From Ophioderma brevispina (lineage: Eukaryota; Echinodermata; Ophiuroidea; Amphilepidida; Ophiodermatidae): a stretch of DNA of 64,000 bases. Below the pieces are notes generated by a model. The model ran no database searches. It was given only the letters and a program-made list of their open reading frames with translations, and was not told the origin of the DNA. The translations under genes were made by a program, and so were the position numbers. This document shows, one piece after another, positions 23,936-35,605 of the stretch (position 1 is the stretch's first letter; each line of letters begins with the position of its first letter). The DNA lies in the NCBI GenBank assembly GCA_023653785.1, contig JAMKCH010010216.1, forward strand, positions 1 to 64,000, read 5' to 3'.

Positions 23936-24630
23936 GTAGACAAAGGTTAATTCAAACACATTGTCAAATGAGCCAATTTAGTACACTTTGCTTCTATTAT
24001 CCAAATGACTGGACTCATTTTAACTTCAACTTTGTAATCAGATGTTTTTGGTGATATACTTCGATGGAGAGAGGAATACATAAAAGAAAAATTGGGCCAT
24101 GATCGGCTCACCCACCTTTAAAATACACATTCCTTTAGTATAGTGCATGACTTTGGTAAAGTCTTCTGCGCTGCAGGGGTAGTAGGGATTTAAATGAAAA
24201 AGCCTGTTTCTCTGCTCAAAGAACTTATTCTATTTTTTGCTGGAATATTATATTAATTCTTGCTGGAATAGTAATTTCACATGTAGTCGGAATATTACTT
24301 TTACAATATAAATGTCTCTAGTGATTAAAGAGGAAATGTTCATTTTCTACTGAAATGTGAACAATATTTCAGAGAAACTTAAATGAGTCAGCAGTTTTTG
24401 ATAAAATGCAATAGGTTAATAAAATATACCTTTTGATTTTTTACCCAAACAAAACATGGAATGAAATCTACAACAGGGTGTTGTTCAAAAAATTGTTGTT
24501 TGTTCTTTCCTGTCAGAAAAGTACACTAACATGCTCATTTTTAATTTATATATGTTTAAACAAATGTTTCTCTAATTTAAAAGAAAGAGAAATATCCACT
24601 ACAACAAGACTGCCTTATAAAATAGCAGAA

Positions 24631-24996
24631 TTAAAGGCTGATTCAGAGATTTTGAAAATTTAACTTTTTCGTTTATTAATTACAAATAGTCAACAAGAAT
24701 TAACAATAGTTACCTAAAATGCTCAATTCCCAAGTTTGAGGTGAATCGGATATTTCGTTTTGATGTAGTAAACATTTATGTGTAGTATAACAGTGCCGTA
24801 GGATACTGTGTATAACAAAAATTCCGGATCCAGAATTTTAAAACAAAATCGTGATTTTCTATATGAAGGACTTTGATTTGAGCTTAGCCATTTCACACAG
24901 TGATTAGTACATGGACAAGCATTATGTCATGCAAAAAACATGATTTGTGTGAAAATTGAGGGACCCTCCTTGGGAAATCTATGAGTCAGCCTTTAA
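24631..24996 (-). mobile_element. TTAA-type MITE, complete copy, 366 bp
   Basis: The ends are TTAAAGGCTGATTCAGAGAT at 24631 and ATCTATGAGTCAGCCTTTAA ending at 24996, inverted repeats with two mismatches over about 22 bp. TTAA at both outer ends fits a TTAA target duplication. The interior is the reverse complement of the copies at 837-2243, 43640-44004 and 49058-49587. This is the most compact member and the reference for recognising insertions in the others. It has no coding capacity. Confidence 0.8.
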
Positions 24997-26069
24997 TTAA
25001 CAAATGCTGTTTATGAATGGTGCCATGGTGAAAATGTTGGCATCAGTGACAATTTATGGCTTGACAACTCAATTCACAAAAACAAGCATCTACAGAACTC
25101 TTATGATACTCCTGTTCATTTAATCAGATTATAGTGTTTCTAAAAGTAAATTACTAATGATCGATTAAAACCTGTGATGAGTTCTTGAAGAGAATATAAC
25201 TGAAAAAGGGTTGGTTGTTTTATTCAGTGGTTACTTTTTTCAGGATACACTCTGTACTAAATATCATTATGATCTCTATTTTTTAATGGGCCTCTCTGGC
25301 CAATCAAAAGGGCAGCAATGATAAGGGGATATTATTAAATTTTTATTTAGCTATCAATGATATAGTGTCATTTTCTAACTAAGTGATAGACATTATTTTT
25401 AGACAAAATATATTTAGAAACATAGCCTATAGATTTTTATTAGCCTGGCCTTTCGATTTAAAACAAGGGTGTGTGATTTCAGAGAAATATGTCAACACAC
25501 CATTTCATCCTTTTGAGTCCAGTATGTAATTGGAACAGCATTAGAACAATTTATTGTGAGAGAATTATTTCCTTATATGAATCACATTACACTGCTACAA
25601 TTGATATATTGCCAAAACTGACATATCATTTGCCAGGAATTTGAAGAAAAGATAGCATCCTACCTTTAGAATAACCTGTGAAATAAAATGTAACTCACCA
25701 ATTGTCAAAGGTTATGAGCAAACATTTCACACCCACAACTGTTTTCCTTTTAAAGTCAAGGACCATGGTATATTGTTGACCACATTTGATTTTTGTGCTT
25801 CCTGGTGAAAAAAATTATGATTTAACATTCATTCTGTATACTAACATATCCATTGCCCAAGTGACATTTACTAATGCATTTTGCCTAGTCATTGTCATAA
25901 CATTGGTTATTTTTTTTTTAATTTCCTTTTAAGGAAATATGTTGCTGCGTTTCAAAGGAAACCTGTTGTTATTGTGTTTAGCTGATTTTCGTTAGCTCTG
26001 AGGTCCATTGGAGGTTTTCAAAACAAATTCATAGTTTTATAATCAAACTTTAATGGAGAAATCTGAACT
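24997..26069. other. No feature recognised
   Basis: AT-rich sequence lacking repeats shared with the window, TIR pairs or open frames of note. Confidence 0.5.
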
Positions 26070-26560
26070 AATAATAACATTATGCAACTAGAATTTCGCG
26101 GTTCTTGGCTTTCGCGCTCGCTATATTCAAAGAATATAAGCTGTGGGCCGCCGCATGACCTTTGACCCTGGCACGTGACCTTTGATCTCATTAACATATG
26201 AGGGATCGCATGGTGCACCTATGACAAAAGTTTGGTTCCAATTGAACTTCAAGTTTTCAATTTAGATCAATTTTACATTTTAGCCCATTTTTCAACTTGA
26301 CCTCACATGACCTTTGACCTTTCAACATGACCTTTGACCTCATCAACATATGAGGGATCCCATTGTCCACCTATGACAGAAGTTTGGTTCCAATTGAAGT
26401 TAAACTTTTCAATTGAGGTCAATTTAAAAAAAACTTAACAATTTTTGACACACACATTCACACAAACACACACACAAACACACACACACATACACACGCA
26501 CAACGGATTGCTAAGTGGTCCTGCCAGCTATAGCTGGCGGCCCACAATAAACACTAAATT
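26070..26560 (+). repeat. TGACCTTTGACC dispersed repeat with CA microsatellite
   Basis: Two direct sub-units can be aligned: ATATGAGGGATC, CACCTATGACA, AGTTTGGTTCCAATTGAA and TTTTCAATT occur at about 26198-26265 and 26350-26420. Each is preceded by TGACCTTTGACC-type sequence; exact sites are at 26156, 26308 and 26328. A CA microsatellite (26447-26505) follows, then TAGCTGGCGGCCCACAA. Relatives lie at 2335-2530 (deleted), 56195-56540, and inverted at 60095-60715 and 61630-62095. Confidence 0.75.
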
Positions 26561-26658
26561 ATTAAGCACATGTCAAGTGGTTCATGGAAAAAAGAATTAT
26601 ATTAACCATAAAAATGAAGTAAAAACATCTGATGTGATCGACCATGCTTGTACAGTGT

Positions 26659-26901
26659 CTATGGAGAAGGACCCAAATTTGCTACCTCAGAAAATGCCTC
26701 GGCACCCCTTCTGCCCCCATTTGCAAAAGTCTGGTTACGCAACTGGCTAGTGAGAAATGTATCATGGGATACCGCCAGCACAGCAGCATCGTACACCCTC
26801 ACGTGCAACACTTTTATAAGGTGTATTTCCTGTGGCGTGTACGACACTTCTGTGCGAACCATTAACATGTCATTATCTAGTGCAAATTTGAAATAGTGCA
26901 T
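26659..26901 (-). other. Open minus-strand frame of 80 codons, unrecognised
   Basis: The frame is less A/T-rich than its surroundings and contains VRTEVSYTPQEIHLIKVLHV, which looks more protein-like than most frames here. The plus strand is also open in two frames (26445-26750, 26648-26896). There is no acceptor or donor that I would defend and no domain recognised. It may be a piece of a mobile element. Confidence 0.15.
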
Positions 26902-27663
26902 GGTCAGACCAAATGCCTTTAATTCATTTTAATGATAATATAATTCCATTTTCCAAGAAACCACTCAATATATACTCAATAATTACTGAGTATTGTATAA
27001 TATTATTATTACAGTCTGATTAATAATTTGTTGTAAAGAATCAAACACAGGCAAGCGTGGACTGCATGAGGCAGGAGAAACATCGTACCTCTTTTCGCAT
27101 AATTGGTCAAAGTATGCGCTGAATCTCTGCATAGCTTGTTACAATTACATGAGGTGTGCGTATCTCCTGTCCAAGTAATTGTAGGTGGTTCTTTAAATTA
27201 GTCTACAAAGTTACTATTTCTTTATGAGTTGGTTTGAGTATATGATGGCTTTATGTGGCCATGTGGTAATATCGAGAGGGTGTTTCAAATGAAGTTATCC
27301 AATGGGGTATGCTATCTGGTAACAGTACTCCCCAACTGCAAGACTCCAGTAGTTTCTTTCACAGGGTGATAGTGCACAGCTGTTTGAACATCTCATTTAT
27401 TCCGATAAAATGAGAATAAAACAAAAATATCATCGGTGACACACTTATGACAACTAATTTGGATTATTTATTCTACTACATCCTGTGCAAATTAATTTAA
27501 TGAAATTTCATTGCAGGCAAATATGATTTTTTTTCATGAACATACAGTTTTACATGTCTTTCTATGAGAAATAGGCATATAGAGCATGCTATAACACACA
27601 AATCATGACCTTTGTCAGCCCATATGGCAAGATTCTTGCAATGGATTTTTCTGATTTTTTCAG
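26902..27663. other. No feature recognised
   Basis: AT-rich intron-like sequence, with a small A/T hairpin around TACTCAATAATTACTGAGTA near 26973. No shared repeats were found. Confidence 0.4.
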
Positions 27664-27773
27664 AGGTAATAGCTCTTGTAGGTCTCTATCTTGTACCAGT
27701 TGTCAAAATTGTGTCACCATTGCTTAAAATGGCTCTAAAAATAAAAGAGACAATTTGCATGGGTCAAACAGCT
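27664..27773 (+). CDS. Candidate internal exon 2 of 3, unrecognised gene
   Basis: A good polypyrimidine tract and acceptor (TTTTTCTGATTTTTTCAG) ends at 27663. The 110-bp segment ends at a GTGAGT donor (27774). Reading with two leading bases it encodes VIALVGLYLVPVVKIV followed by SPLLKMALKIKETICMGQTA: a hydrophobic stretch, then a basic amphipathic one, with no internal stop. The start phase matches the exon candidate ending at 23935, and the end phase (0) matches the candidate at 30309. I cannot name the family. Of the exon candidates here this has the best splice signals. Confidence 0.33.
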
Positions 27774-28132
27774 GTGAGTAGATTTCAAATGTAGTTGATT
27801 AGCCAATCCACTTGAAAGTTAAATCTGTGGAAGACTCTACCTATATCTTCCATAGTGGTGGACCCTGGCAAGGTAGGGGCTTTTGGGCTCAAATCTCTAT
27901 AGTATAAAGTGCTCCACTTGGTCATGGGATGTGATTTCTGGATCTGCTACTCTACCATTTTAGGCAAAAGAATGCATCTTGATATTTATTTTGTCAACAT
28001 CCTATTTCCTTCTCAGTTCAATTTCAGTTTATTTACCTTCTGCCTTAGTTAGTTACTTCTTTCCCCTATGTTCCTCACATGGATAAATTGTTTAATTGTC
28101 ACAGTTTACATGTAACTTTTAATTTATATAAC
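27774..28132. other. No feature recognised
   Basis: AT-rich sequence between the candidate exon and the 28.1-kb duplication, without repeats or open frames of note. Confidence 0.4.
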
Positions 28133-28550
28133 ATTTGTCTCATCACTTTCTCGGGTTGTATCATTTACTTGATCCTCACGTGCATTGATTGAGTTTTGCT
28201 TCGTCATAGGTTCTGCTAGAATCATGCATATAGGCCCACCCCTTCTAAAATATATAATATAATTACGGCCACTTGAAACTCTCAAATAAAGACAGAAATA
28301 CATTAGAGCTTGTTTCTCCGGTGTCCACGTAAACACAGTCCTCTGTGGTCCAGTGGATTAATCTCAAGCCTAGTAAGCGAGAGGACCGGGTTTGAAACCG
28401 TGTATTTTTTGTATTTAATTCAATGCTCGCCAGTTTCTCCGAGCCTTTATATAATATTTGTCTCATCACTTTCTCGGGTGAGTTTTGCTTCGTCATAGGT
28501 TCTGCTAGAATCATGCATATAGGCCCTCCCCTTTTAAAATATATAACTTA
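28133..28550 (+). repeat. Direct duplication flanking a tRNA-like segment
   Basis: TTTGTCTCATCACTTTCTCG, TGAGTTTTGCTTCGTCATAG, GTTCTGCTAGAATCATGCAT and ATAGGCCC-CCC occur at 28135-28245 and again at 28456-28540. The first copy has an extra 35-bp segment (near 28160-28195). The roughly 200 bp between the two copies include the tRNA-like sequence at 28339-28400, so the arrangement is unit - tRNA-like - unit. Confidence 0.7.
28339..28400 (+). repeat. tRNA-like head, probable SINE or tRNA pseudogene
   Basis: TGGTCCAGTGG (28346-28356) matches a pol III A box and GGTTTGAAACC (28389-28399) matches a B box with one change. Their spacing of 43 bp is that of a tRNA gene. A full cloverleaf cannot be drawn, because the anticodon arm is poor and no acceptor stem closes around the B box. 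It is therefore a tRNA-derived SINE head or a pseudogene rather than a working tRNA. Confidence 0.5.
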
Positions 28551-28940
28551 TAATTTGACAAAAGGAAGTATTTTTAATTTCTCTAAAAGTTAAGCTACAA
28601 CCATTTTCCATGTGAGGGTCATGGGAAAGACAAACAAAACCGTATGGCAAAACAAAGTATAATATTGGAAACTAACTATAAGATACACCCTTCTGGCATA
28701 AAAGCACCAGCATGTGACATCCACATAGAACCCATGTGATGCACATGCAGTATAGCTATGAGATTCATGGCAAAAGGAAGTGTAATCTGGAGAATAATAT
28801 TGTGAAACTAACTACTATATAAGTATATGATTCCTTTTGCCATCTGTTGTTTGTATATTCATCTGCCATGAGTGGACATTTTTTAAAGTTTCTAGCAGCA
28901 CCATTTATATTATTGATCTGCACCAGGCAGGTGACTCTGT

Positions 28941-29145
28941 ATACAAATGCCCATAGACGATTCGCAGGCATAGTAATAGCGCCACCATTTTCGATAAGTC
29001 ACCTAATTATTTATGCAGTATGACGTATCAGGAATGTGTAGCAGCACAGCGCCACGTACGACCGTAACATATTTCATGCAGTATGCCTCCACTTCGTTGA
29101 TCGAGTGTCCTATACCGATTTATTTAGGATCCCTGTCTGCACTTT
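28941..29145 (+). repeat. Dispersed repeat (pair with 46.5 kb)
   Basis: Shares AATAGCGCCACCATTTTCG, ATAAGTCACCTAA, CATATTTCATGCAG, GCCTCCA and GATTTATTTAGGATCCCTG with 46512-46745 in the same order and orientation. No coding capacity. Confidence 0.65.
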
Positions 29146-30308
29146 AACTCTGTTATTGATAAATACACAAGCACCCCGGGGGGTTTGAACAGAATTATAC
29201 AAAATCAGCATATTTTAATTATCACAGGTCCCAGCACACCGACCAAAACTACAAGGGCCTCCAAGCCTGGGTATGCCCCAGAATAGGTCACTTCCAAATT
29301 GTCATCGAGTTGTTTGAACAATATGTTAGCTTAAAAATCTGCACATACTTTATTCATGAAAATGTGAAGACATTCTAGCTAGTTGTATGAGTTCAGCTGC
29401 TCCAAGAGTCTTGATAAAAGGTCTATTCCAACACACACTTTTGTTTACAACTTGATATCACATAATGCATTCAGACCCAAATAAGACATAGGCCTACCAG
29501 CAAGGATATTTTATTGAATAGATCAAGGGGTGAAGCCCATTCAAAACCAGTCGTCCATGCTGGGCGCTGACATTTTGAATATTGCACGGAATAATTATTA
29601 GTTTGGGTGCTTGTATACACACATAATGTCAATTCGATACAAACAATTCGGCAAAATATCAGTTGTTAGATGTTGGGTGCTATTGGGTGGTTAAATTTTG
29701 TCCTACCCATGGCCACACAACGAATGAAATGACACGTCAGTCGTCTTGATTTAATAAACCGCCTCAATGAATACATCTTTTCACCTAAGCGCGCATTGCA
29801 TTATGAGAAAAAAGAGTATCTGAGCACAATGATCCAGGTGCACTATTATTACACCGGCCACCTCTACCACATTACATCAATTTGTATCACTACCGATTAG
29901 TTGATATGCAAACGCGGCAACCCACAGTATGTGCAAAGAAGCGGAGGCAAGCCATTGCTTCTACTGTGGTACTCTAGTTCTTTGGCTGGTCGGCAAAATG
30001 CAAGACGATGAATTTCTAAAGATGGACGTAAAGACGTTTGCCTCTTATCCTATATAGAACCTCTTTTGGACTAGATTTACGATCCCTTTCTTGTGCAGTG
30101 TACTGCGGTAGGGCACCAACATGCTGCGTGTGCACATTACACAATAACAATATTGATGGTTGTGTGTGTGGTGTAGCCTGTTCAAGGCAGTCTGAACTCT
30201 GAATATATTGCCAGTGAACTATACCTTAAGCAATAGTATTTTTGACCAAATGCATTGTCATATTTAACAGTGAAATCATAGCCATAGCCATTTTTAATAT
30301 CCACACAG
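29146..30308. other. No feature recognised
   Basis: Single-copy-looking sequence with no long frame. A short GA/TC-poor, moderately GC region near 29900-30120 has no ORF or RNA motif that I can support. Confidence 0.4.
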
Positions 30309-30548
30309 GTTGGTCCGCGGTTTTTAGCTCGCCAGTTGGTCAGAAAGCCTTGTCAGATTGATACTGCTGTTTTTGATGTATTTCAAGAATTTTTTGGTGA
30401 TGGCAAAAAAATTCTTCGCTGGGGGTGTTTTCCATATATGGGCGTTTATGAGTCATTTGAATATATATGGCCAATCAAGATGCTCTATCCCTTACTGACA
30501 TGTACGGGCCAAAAATCATTGTTGTCCAATGAGCACGAGCATGTGTAA
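30309..30548 (+). CDS. Candidate exon 3 of 3 or terminal exon, unrecognised gene
   Basis: An acceptor TTTTTAATATCCACACAG ends at 30308 and the following sequence is open in phase 0 for 80 codons to a TAA at 30546-30548. It begins VGPRFLARQLVRKPCQIDTA and continues VFDVFQEFFGDGKKILRWG. Its phase matches the donor at 27774. No good internal donor is seen, so it would be a last exon or the segment is not coding. The last third (from YESFEYIW) looks AT-driven. I recognise no domain. Confidence 0.22.
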   Translation, partial: VGPRFLARQLVRKPCQIDTAVFDVFQEFFGDGKKILRWGCFPYMGVYESFEYIWPIKMLYPLLTCTGQKSLLSNEHEHV

Positions 30549-31985
30549 CATTTGTACTGCACAGGCTTTCGTTTGCCTTGAAACATCATTCCATTTTGAT
30601 TCTACCGTAATTTTGTATCTTTCAGTCCCAATAGGCCACTGCTGTTAATTTTTATTGTCCCTAATAGGTATACTTAAAACACATATAGGGGTCATAATTA
30701 AAATATATACAGCTTATTCCTTAGTGTTTTTTGTTGTCAATTAGGCCAGACAAGAACGAGTATATGCAAAAATCTCACATTAATTTTAAGGTTGCCCTTC
30801 CCACCAAATCTCTCAATATCCTTTAAATTAGAAGTACAGATTTACCTATGTAATCATTGTCTTCACCCCATACATCCGCAGCGGTTGGAGTTAGATCCAC
30901 CATGTCGTCTCTTGAAAAAACAGTTACCTGTAACCAGGTAAAAGAGAAATGAAACAATATCATGGGCCATTGATTGTGATTTTATATAAAATGGCTGTAA
31001 TTGGCTGATAGATCTCCCGATCCATGAGATGAGCAACAAATGAGGGGTGGATTCATCACGAACTGACAATCGGTTGATAGATGTTTTTGTTTTTGGATTG
31101 TTTTAGGATATAACATGTCAATGTCCAACACTACTTCCAAGAGGCACCTCATCAAACATTACATGTTTAATGGAATAAATAGAACCACTATTTACAAGTT
31201 GATTTCAGTGTATTTTCTTAAGTACCAATTAACACATCCTCTCATCTGGGATTTTTTTAAAAGTGAGAGAGAGAAGCCCCCCACCCCCCCTTTCAGATGA
31301 TTTTTTTTTTAAATGACCTACCCATTTTCTTGCTTTTTTTTCCAAAGGCTGTTGTTTCTTAAAAGACAGCCACCTTTCCATTTTTTCTAGACTCATTTTG
31401 TAGTGGATATTGGCTACAACTTTGTTAGAAATGAGAAATATAAACAAATACAGATGTTAAAAACTTTTACCGTATGGAAATTTGCATTCCAAAAGAAGCA
31501 GGCAGGGATGAGCAAACTTGTTATAATTTTTTTTTTTCCTTGGCATAAAATGAGCCACACAATTTAAGATGAAATTACAGGAAGTTGTAGTTCTCAGAAT
31601 ATCCGGCTCCATACTACTTTAGCACCACGATTGAACATTACAAGGTTTCACACACAATGAAACACAGATCGCACTGTTTCAATAAAACAGAGTACAAAAA
31701 GTAACAGAACAGAGAGTAGGCCACTATTCTCTCCATCAATAGTTGAATAGGTTTCAGAACACCTCTAAATCCTGATCGTGCAAATATCAGTGTGTATTCT
31801 TCCCATGTACTAATCCACGAGAAAATGCTACTTCCAAAATTGCAGTTAATTATGATGTTTCGTTTTGATGAGCCAAATTTTTGGATCACAAAATGCCATT
31901 TAATGTCTTGTTAACATTTAAGTATGCCGCACTCCTGTTGTGTATGGGGACCCCGACCCCACCACTATGACCCCGACACCCCCGT
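30549..31985. other. No gene recognised
   Basis: AT-rich sequence with scattered A/T and C homopolymers (31262-31310, 31525-31540). The minus-strand frames at 31229-31447 and 31638-31889 have no recognisable domain. Confidence 0.4.
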
Positions 31986-32011
31986 GACCCCCACCCCCCC
32001 CTCCCCCACCC

Positions 32012-32063
<52 letters not shown>

Positions 32064-32068
32064 ACCCC
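31986..32068. repeat. C-rich tract with 51-base C run
   Basis: Short C blocks grow into an uninterrupted run of 51 C at 32013-32063, directly before the first satellite unit. Glycine-rich minus-strand 'proteins' of 60-68 residues across it are artefacts. Runs of this length are error-prone in sequencing, and this one may mark an assembly weak point. Confidence 0.8.
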
Positions 32069-32084
32069 GAAAACCACTCTGTTC

Positions 32085-35000
32085 TGGAATATTTACCCAT
32101 TGAAAATGGGGAAAACCACTTTCACAAAGGATTTTTTCCCGGCTCATAATAATTGAGAAACATAAATACATTTACTATTGCCGAGAGAAAAAAAATTAAA
32201 AAGTTAATCGAGTACGACTCTTAAGGGGCAAACACATTTTGATTGGGCACTAAGATGCTTATTTATGCTAATTAGGCTCTGAATATACCAATCGATAAAT
32301 GGAAAACCACTTTCACAAAGGATTTTTTCCCGGCTCATAATAAGAGAACATAAATACATGCACATTGCGAGAAAAAATTAAAAAGTTAATCGAAGTTACG
32401 AGACTTTTAAGGGGCCAAAAAAACACATTTTGAATAGCGCCACTAAAATGCTTATTATGCTAATTAGGCTCTGAATATTTACCCATCAAAATGGAACCAC
32501 TTTCACAAGGATTTTTTACCCGCTTCCTAATAAGAGAACATAAATACATTTACATGCCGAGAAAGAAATTCCAAAGTTAATCGATTTCGACTTAGTGGTC
32601 AAACACATTTTTGGAATAGCGCCCTAAAATGCTTATTTATGGATTAGGCTCTGAATATTTACCCATCGAAAAATGGAAAACCACTTTCACAAGGATTTTT
32701 CCCCTCTTTTTCCATAATAAGAGAACATAATACATTTACACTGCCGGGAAAAAGTAAAAAGTTAATTCGAGTACGCTTAAGGGCAAAACACATTTTGAAT
32801 AGCGCCACTTAAAATTCTTATTTAATGCTAATTTGCTTCTGATATTTACCCATTGAAAAATGGAAAACCACTTTCACAAGATTTTCCCCGGCTCAAATCA
32901 AGAACATAAATACATTTACATTGCCGAGAAAAATTAAAAAGTTAATCAGTACGACTTAAGTGGGCAAACACATTTTGAATAGCGCCACTACTGCTTATTT
33001 ATGCTAATTTGCTCTGAATTTACTTTACCCATCAAAAATGGAAAACCACTTCACAAGGATTTTTCCCCCGGCTCATAATAGAGAACCTAAATAAATTTAC
33101 ATTGCGAGGAAAAAATTAAAAAGTTAATCGAGTACGAACTTAAGGGGCAAAACACATTTTGAATAGCCCACTAAAATGCTTATTTAATGCTAATTAGGGC
33201 CTCTGATATTTACCCATCTAAAAATGGAAAACCACTTTCACAAAGGATTTTTCCCCCGGCTCTAAAAGCAGAACATAAATAACATTTACCATTGCCGAGA
33301 AAAAATTAAAAAGTAATCGAGTACGGACTTAAGGGGCAAAACACATTTTGAATAGCGCCACTAAAATGCTTATTTATGCTAATTAGGCTCTGAATATTTA
33401 ACCCATCAAAAATGGAAACACTTTCACAAAGATTTTTCCCCGCTCATAATAAGAGAACATAAATACATTTACATTGCCGAGAAAAAATTCAAAAAGTAAT
33501 CGAGTGACGCTTAAGGTGGCAAAACCCCTTTTGAATAACGCCACTAAAATGCTTATTTATGCAATTAGTCTCTGAATATTTACCCCATCAAAAATGGAAA
33601 ACCACTTTCCACAAAGGATTTTTCCGGCTATCATAATAAAAGAGAACTAAATACATTTACATTGCCGAAAAGAATTAAAAATTAATCGAGTTCGACTTAA
33701 GGGGCAAAACACATTTTGACTAGCGCCACTAAAATTTATTTATGCTAATTAGGCCTGAATATTTACCCTCGAAAAATGGAAAACCACTGTTCACAGAAGG
33801 ATTTTTCCCCGGCTTCATAATAAGAGAACATAAATACTTTACAATTGCCGGAAAAATTCAAAAGGTTATCGAGTAGACTTAAGGGGCAAAACACATTTTG
33901 AATAAGCGCCACTAAAATGCTTATTGATGCTAATTAGGCCTCTGAATTTTTTCCCATTGAAAAATGGAAAACCACTTCACAAAGGACATTTTTCCCGGCT
34001 CATCAATTAGAGCACATAATAGACATTTACAATTCCGAGAAAAAATTAAAAAGTTATCGAGTACGACTTAAGCGCAAAACACATTTTGAATAGCGCCCCA
34101 CTAAAATGCTTATTTATGCTATAGGTAGTCTCTGAATATTACCCATCAAATGGGCAACACTTTCACCAAGGATTTTTTTCCCGGCTCATTAGAGAACATA
34201 AATACATTTACATTGCCGCAGAAAAAATTAAAAGTTAATCGGTACCCTTAATGGCAAAAACACATTTTGAATAGCGCCACTAAAATGCTTATTTATGCTA
34301 ATTAGGCTCTGAATATTTATTCCCCCATTGAAAAATGGAAAAGCACTTTCACAAAGGATTTTTCCCGGCTCATAATAGAGAACATAAATACATTTCAATT
34401 GCCGAAAAAATTAAAAGTTCATCGAGTACGACTTAAGGGGCCAAACACTTTGATAGCGCCACTAACTGCTTATTTATGCTAAATTGGCTCTGATTTTACC
34501 CTCAAAAATGGAAAACCACTTGCACAAAGGATTTTTCCCGGCTCATAATAAGAGAACATAAATACATTACATTGCCGTAAAAAATTACAAAGTTAATCGA
34601 GGTACGACTTAAGGGGCAAAACACATTTTGAATAGAGCCACTAAAATGCTTATTTATGCTAAGTAGCTTCTGAAATATTTACCCATCAAAAATGGAAAAC
34701 CACTTTCACGAAGGATTTATTTTCCCGGCTCATAATAAGAGAACGAAATCTTTTACATTGCCGAGAAAAAATTAAAATTAAAGTCGAGTCTGACTTAAGG
34801 GGTCAAATTCCCATGGGGGGGGGGGGAATAGCGCCACTAACATGCTTATTTATGCTAATTATGCTCTGATCTTTACCCCATCAAAAATGGAAACCACCTT
34901 TCACAAAGGATTTTTTCCGGCGTTCATAATAAAGAAAATAAATACATTTACATTGCCGCGAAAAATCAAATTATCAGAGTACGACTAAGGGGCAAACACA

Positions 35001-35605
35001 ATTTTGAATGCGTCCACAAAATTGCTGATTTATGCCTAATTCGGCTCTGATATTTCCCCATCAAAACTGGAAAAAACACTTTCACAAAGTACTTTTTCCC
35101 CCGGCTCCTATTAAGAGAACATAAATACATTACAAATTGCGAAAAAATTAAAAAGTTATCTGAGTACGACTTAAGGGGCCAAACACATTTTGAATAGCGC
35201 CACTACAATGCTTATTTATATGCTACTGAGGCTCTGGAATATTGTACCATCAAAATGAAAAACCACTTTCACAAAGATTTTTTTTTCCCGGCTATAATCA
35301 GAGAACATAAATCCATTTACATTCCTAAAAAAATGTAAAAAGTTAATCGATACGGCTTAAGGGGCAAAACCATTTGAATAGCGCCACTAAAATGCTTATT
35401 TATGCTATTAGGCTCTGAATATTTTACCCAATCAAAAATGGAAAAAACCACTTCACAAAGGATTTTTTCAATAAATTATAAAAACACAAAAAAACACCAT
35501 AAAATTAAAAAATTAAAAAGTTAATATCGAGTCCGACTTTAAGGTGCCCAACACATTTTGAATAGCGCCACTACATGCGGGTTATTTAGCTAATTAGGCC
35601 TAGTA
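32085..35605 (+). repeat. 184-bp satellite array, about 19 copies
   Basis: Nineteen successive units can be counted by the GGATTTTTCCCGGCTCATAA block (near 32128, 32317, 32499, 32691, 32879, 33057, 33245, 33430, 33616, 33799, 33985, 34161, 34355, 34527, 34713, 34906, 35085, 35275 and 35460), spaced 172-194 bp. Order within a unit: AATGGAAAACCACTTTCACA, the GGATTTTT block, GAGAACATAAATACATTTAC, ATTGCCGAGAAAAAATTAAA, GTTAATCGAGTACGACTTAA, GGGGCAAAACACATTTTGAA, TAGCGCCACTAAAATGCTTA, TTTATGCTAATTAGGCTCTG, AATATTTACCCATC. Units are head to tail. Differences are largely one-base gains or losses. At about 34808-34828 a G-run replaces part of a unit, and 35467-35510 is A-rich filler. No ORF survives. 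Confidence 0.95.

Noticed and set aside
31886..32171. Glycine-rich minus-strand frames near 32 kb
   Set aside because: They are products of the 51-base C run and its C-rich flank.
32085..35605. CRISPR-like appearance of regularly spaced repeats
   Set aside because: The whole 184-bp unit repeats head to tail with no unique spacers, and the DNA is eukaryotic in character.
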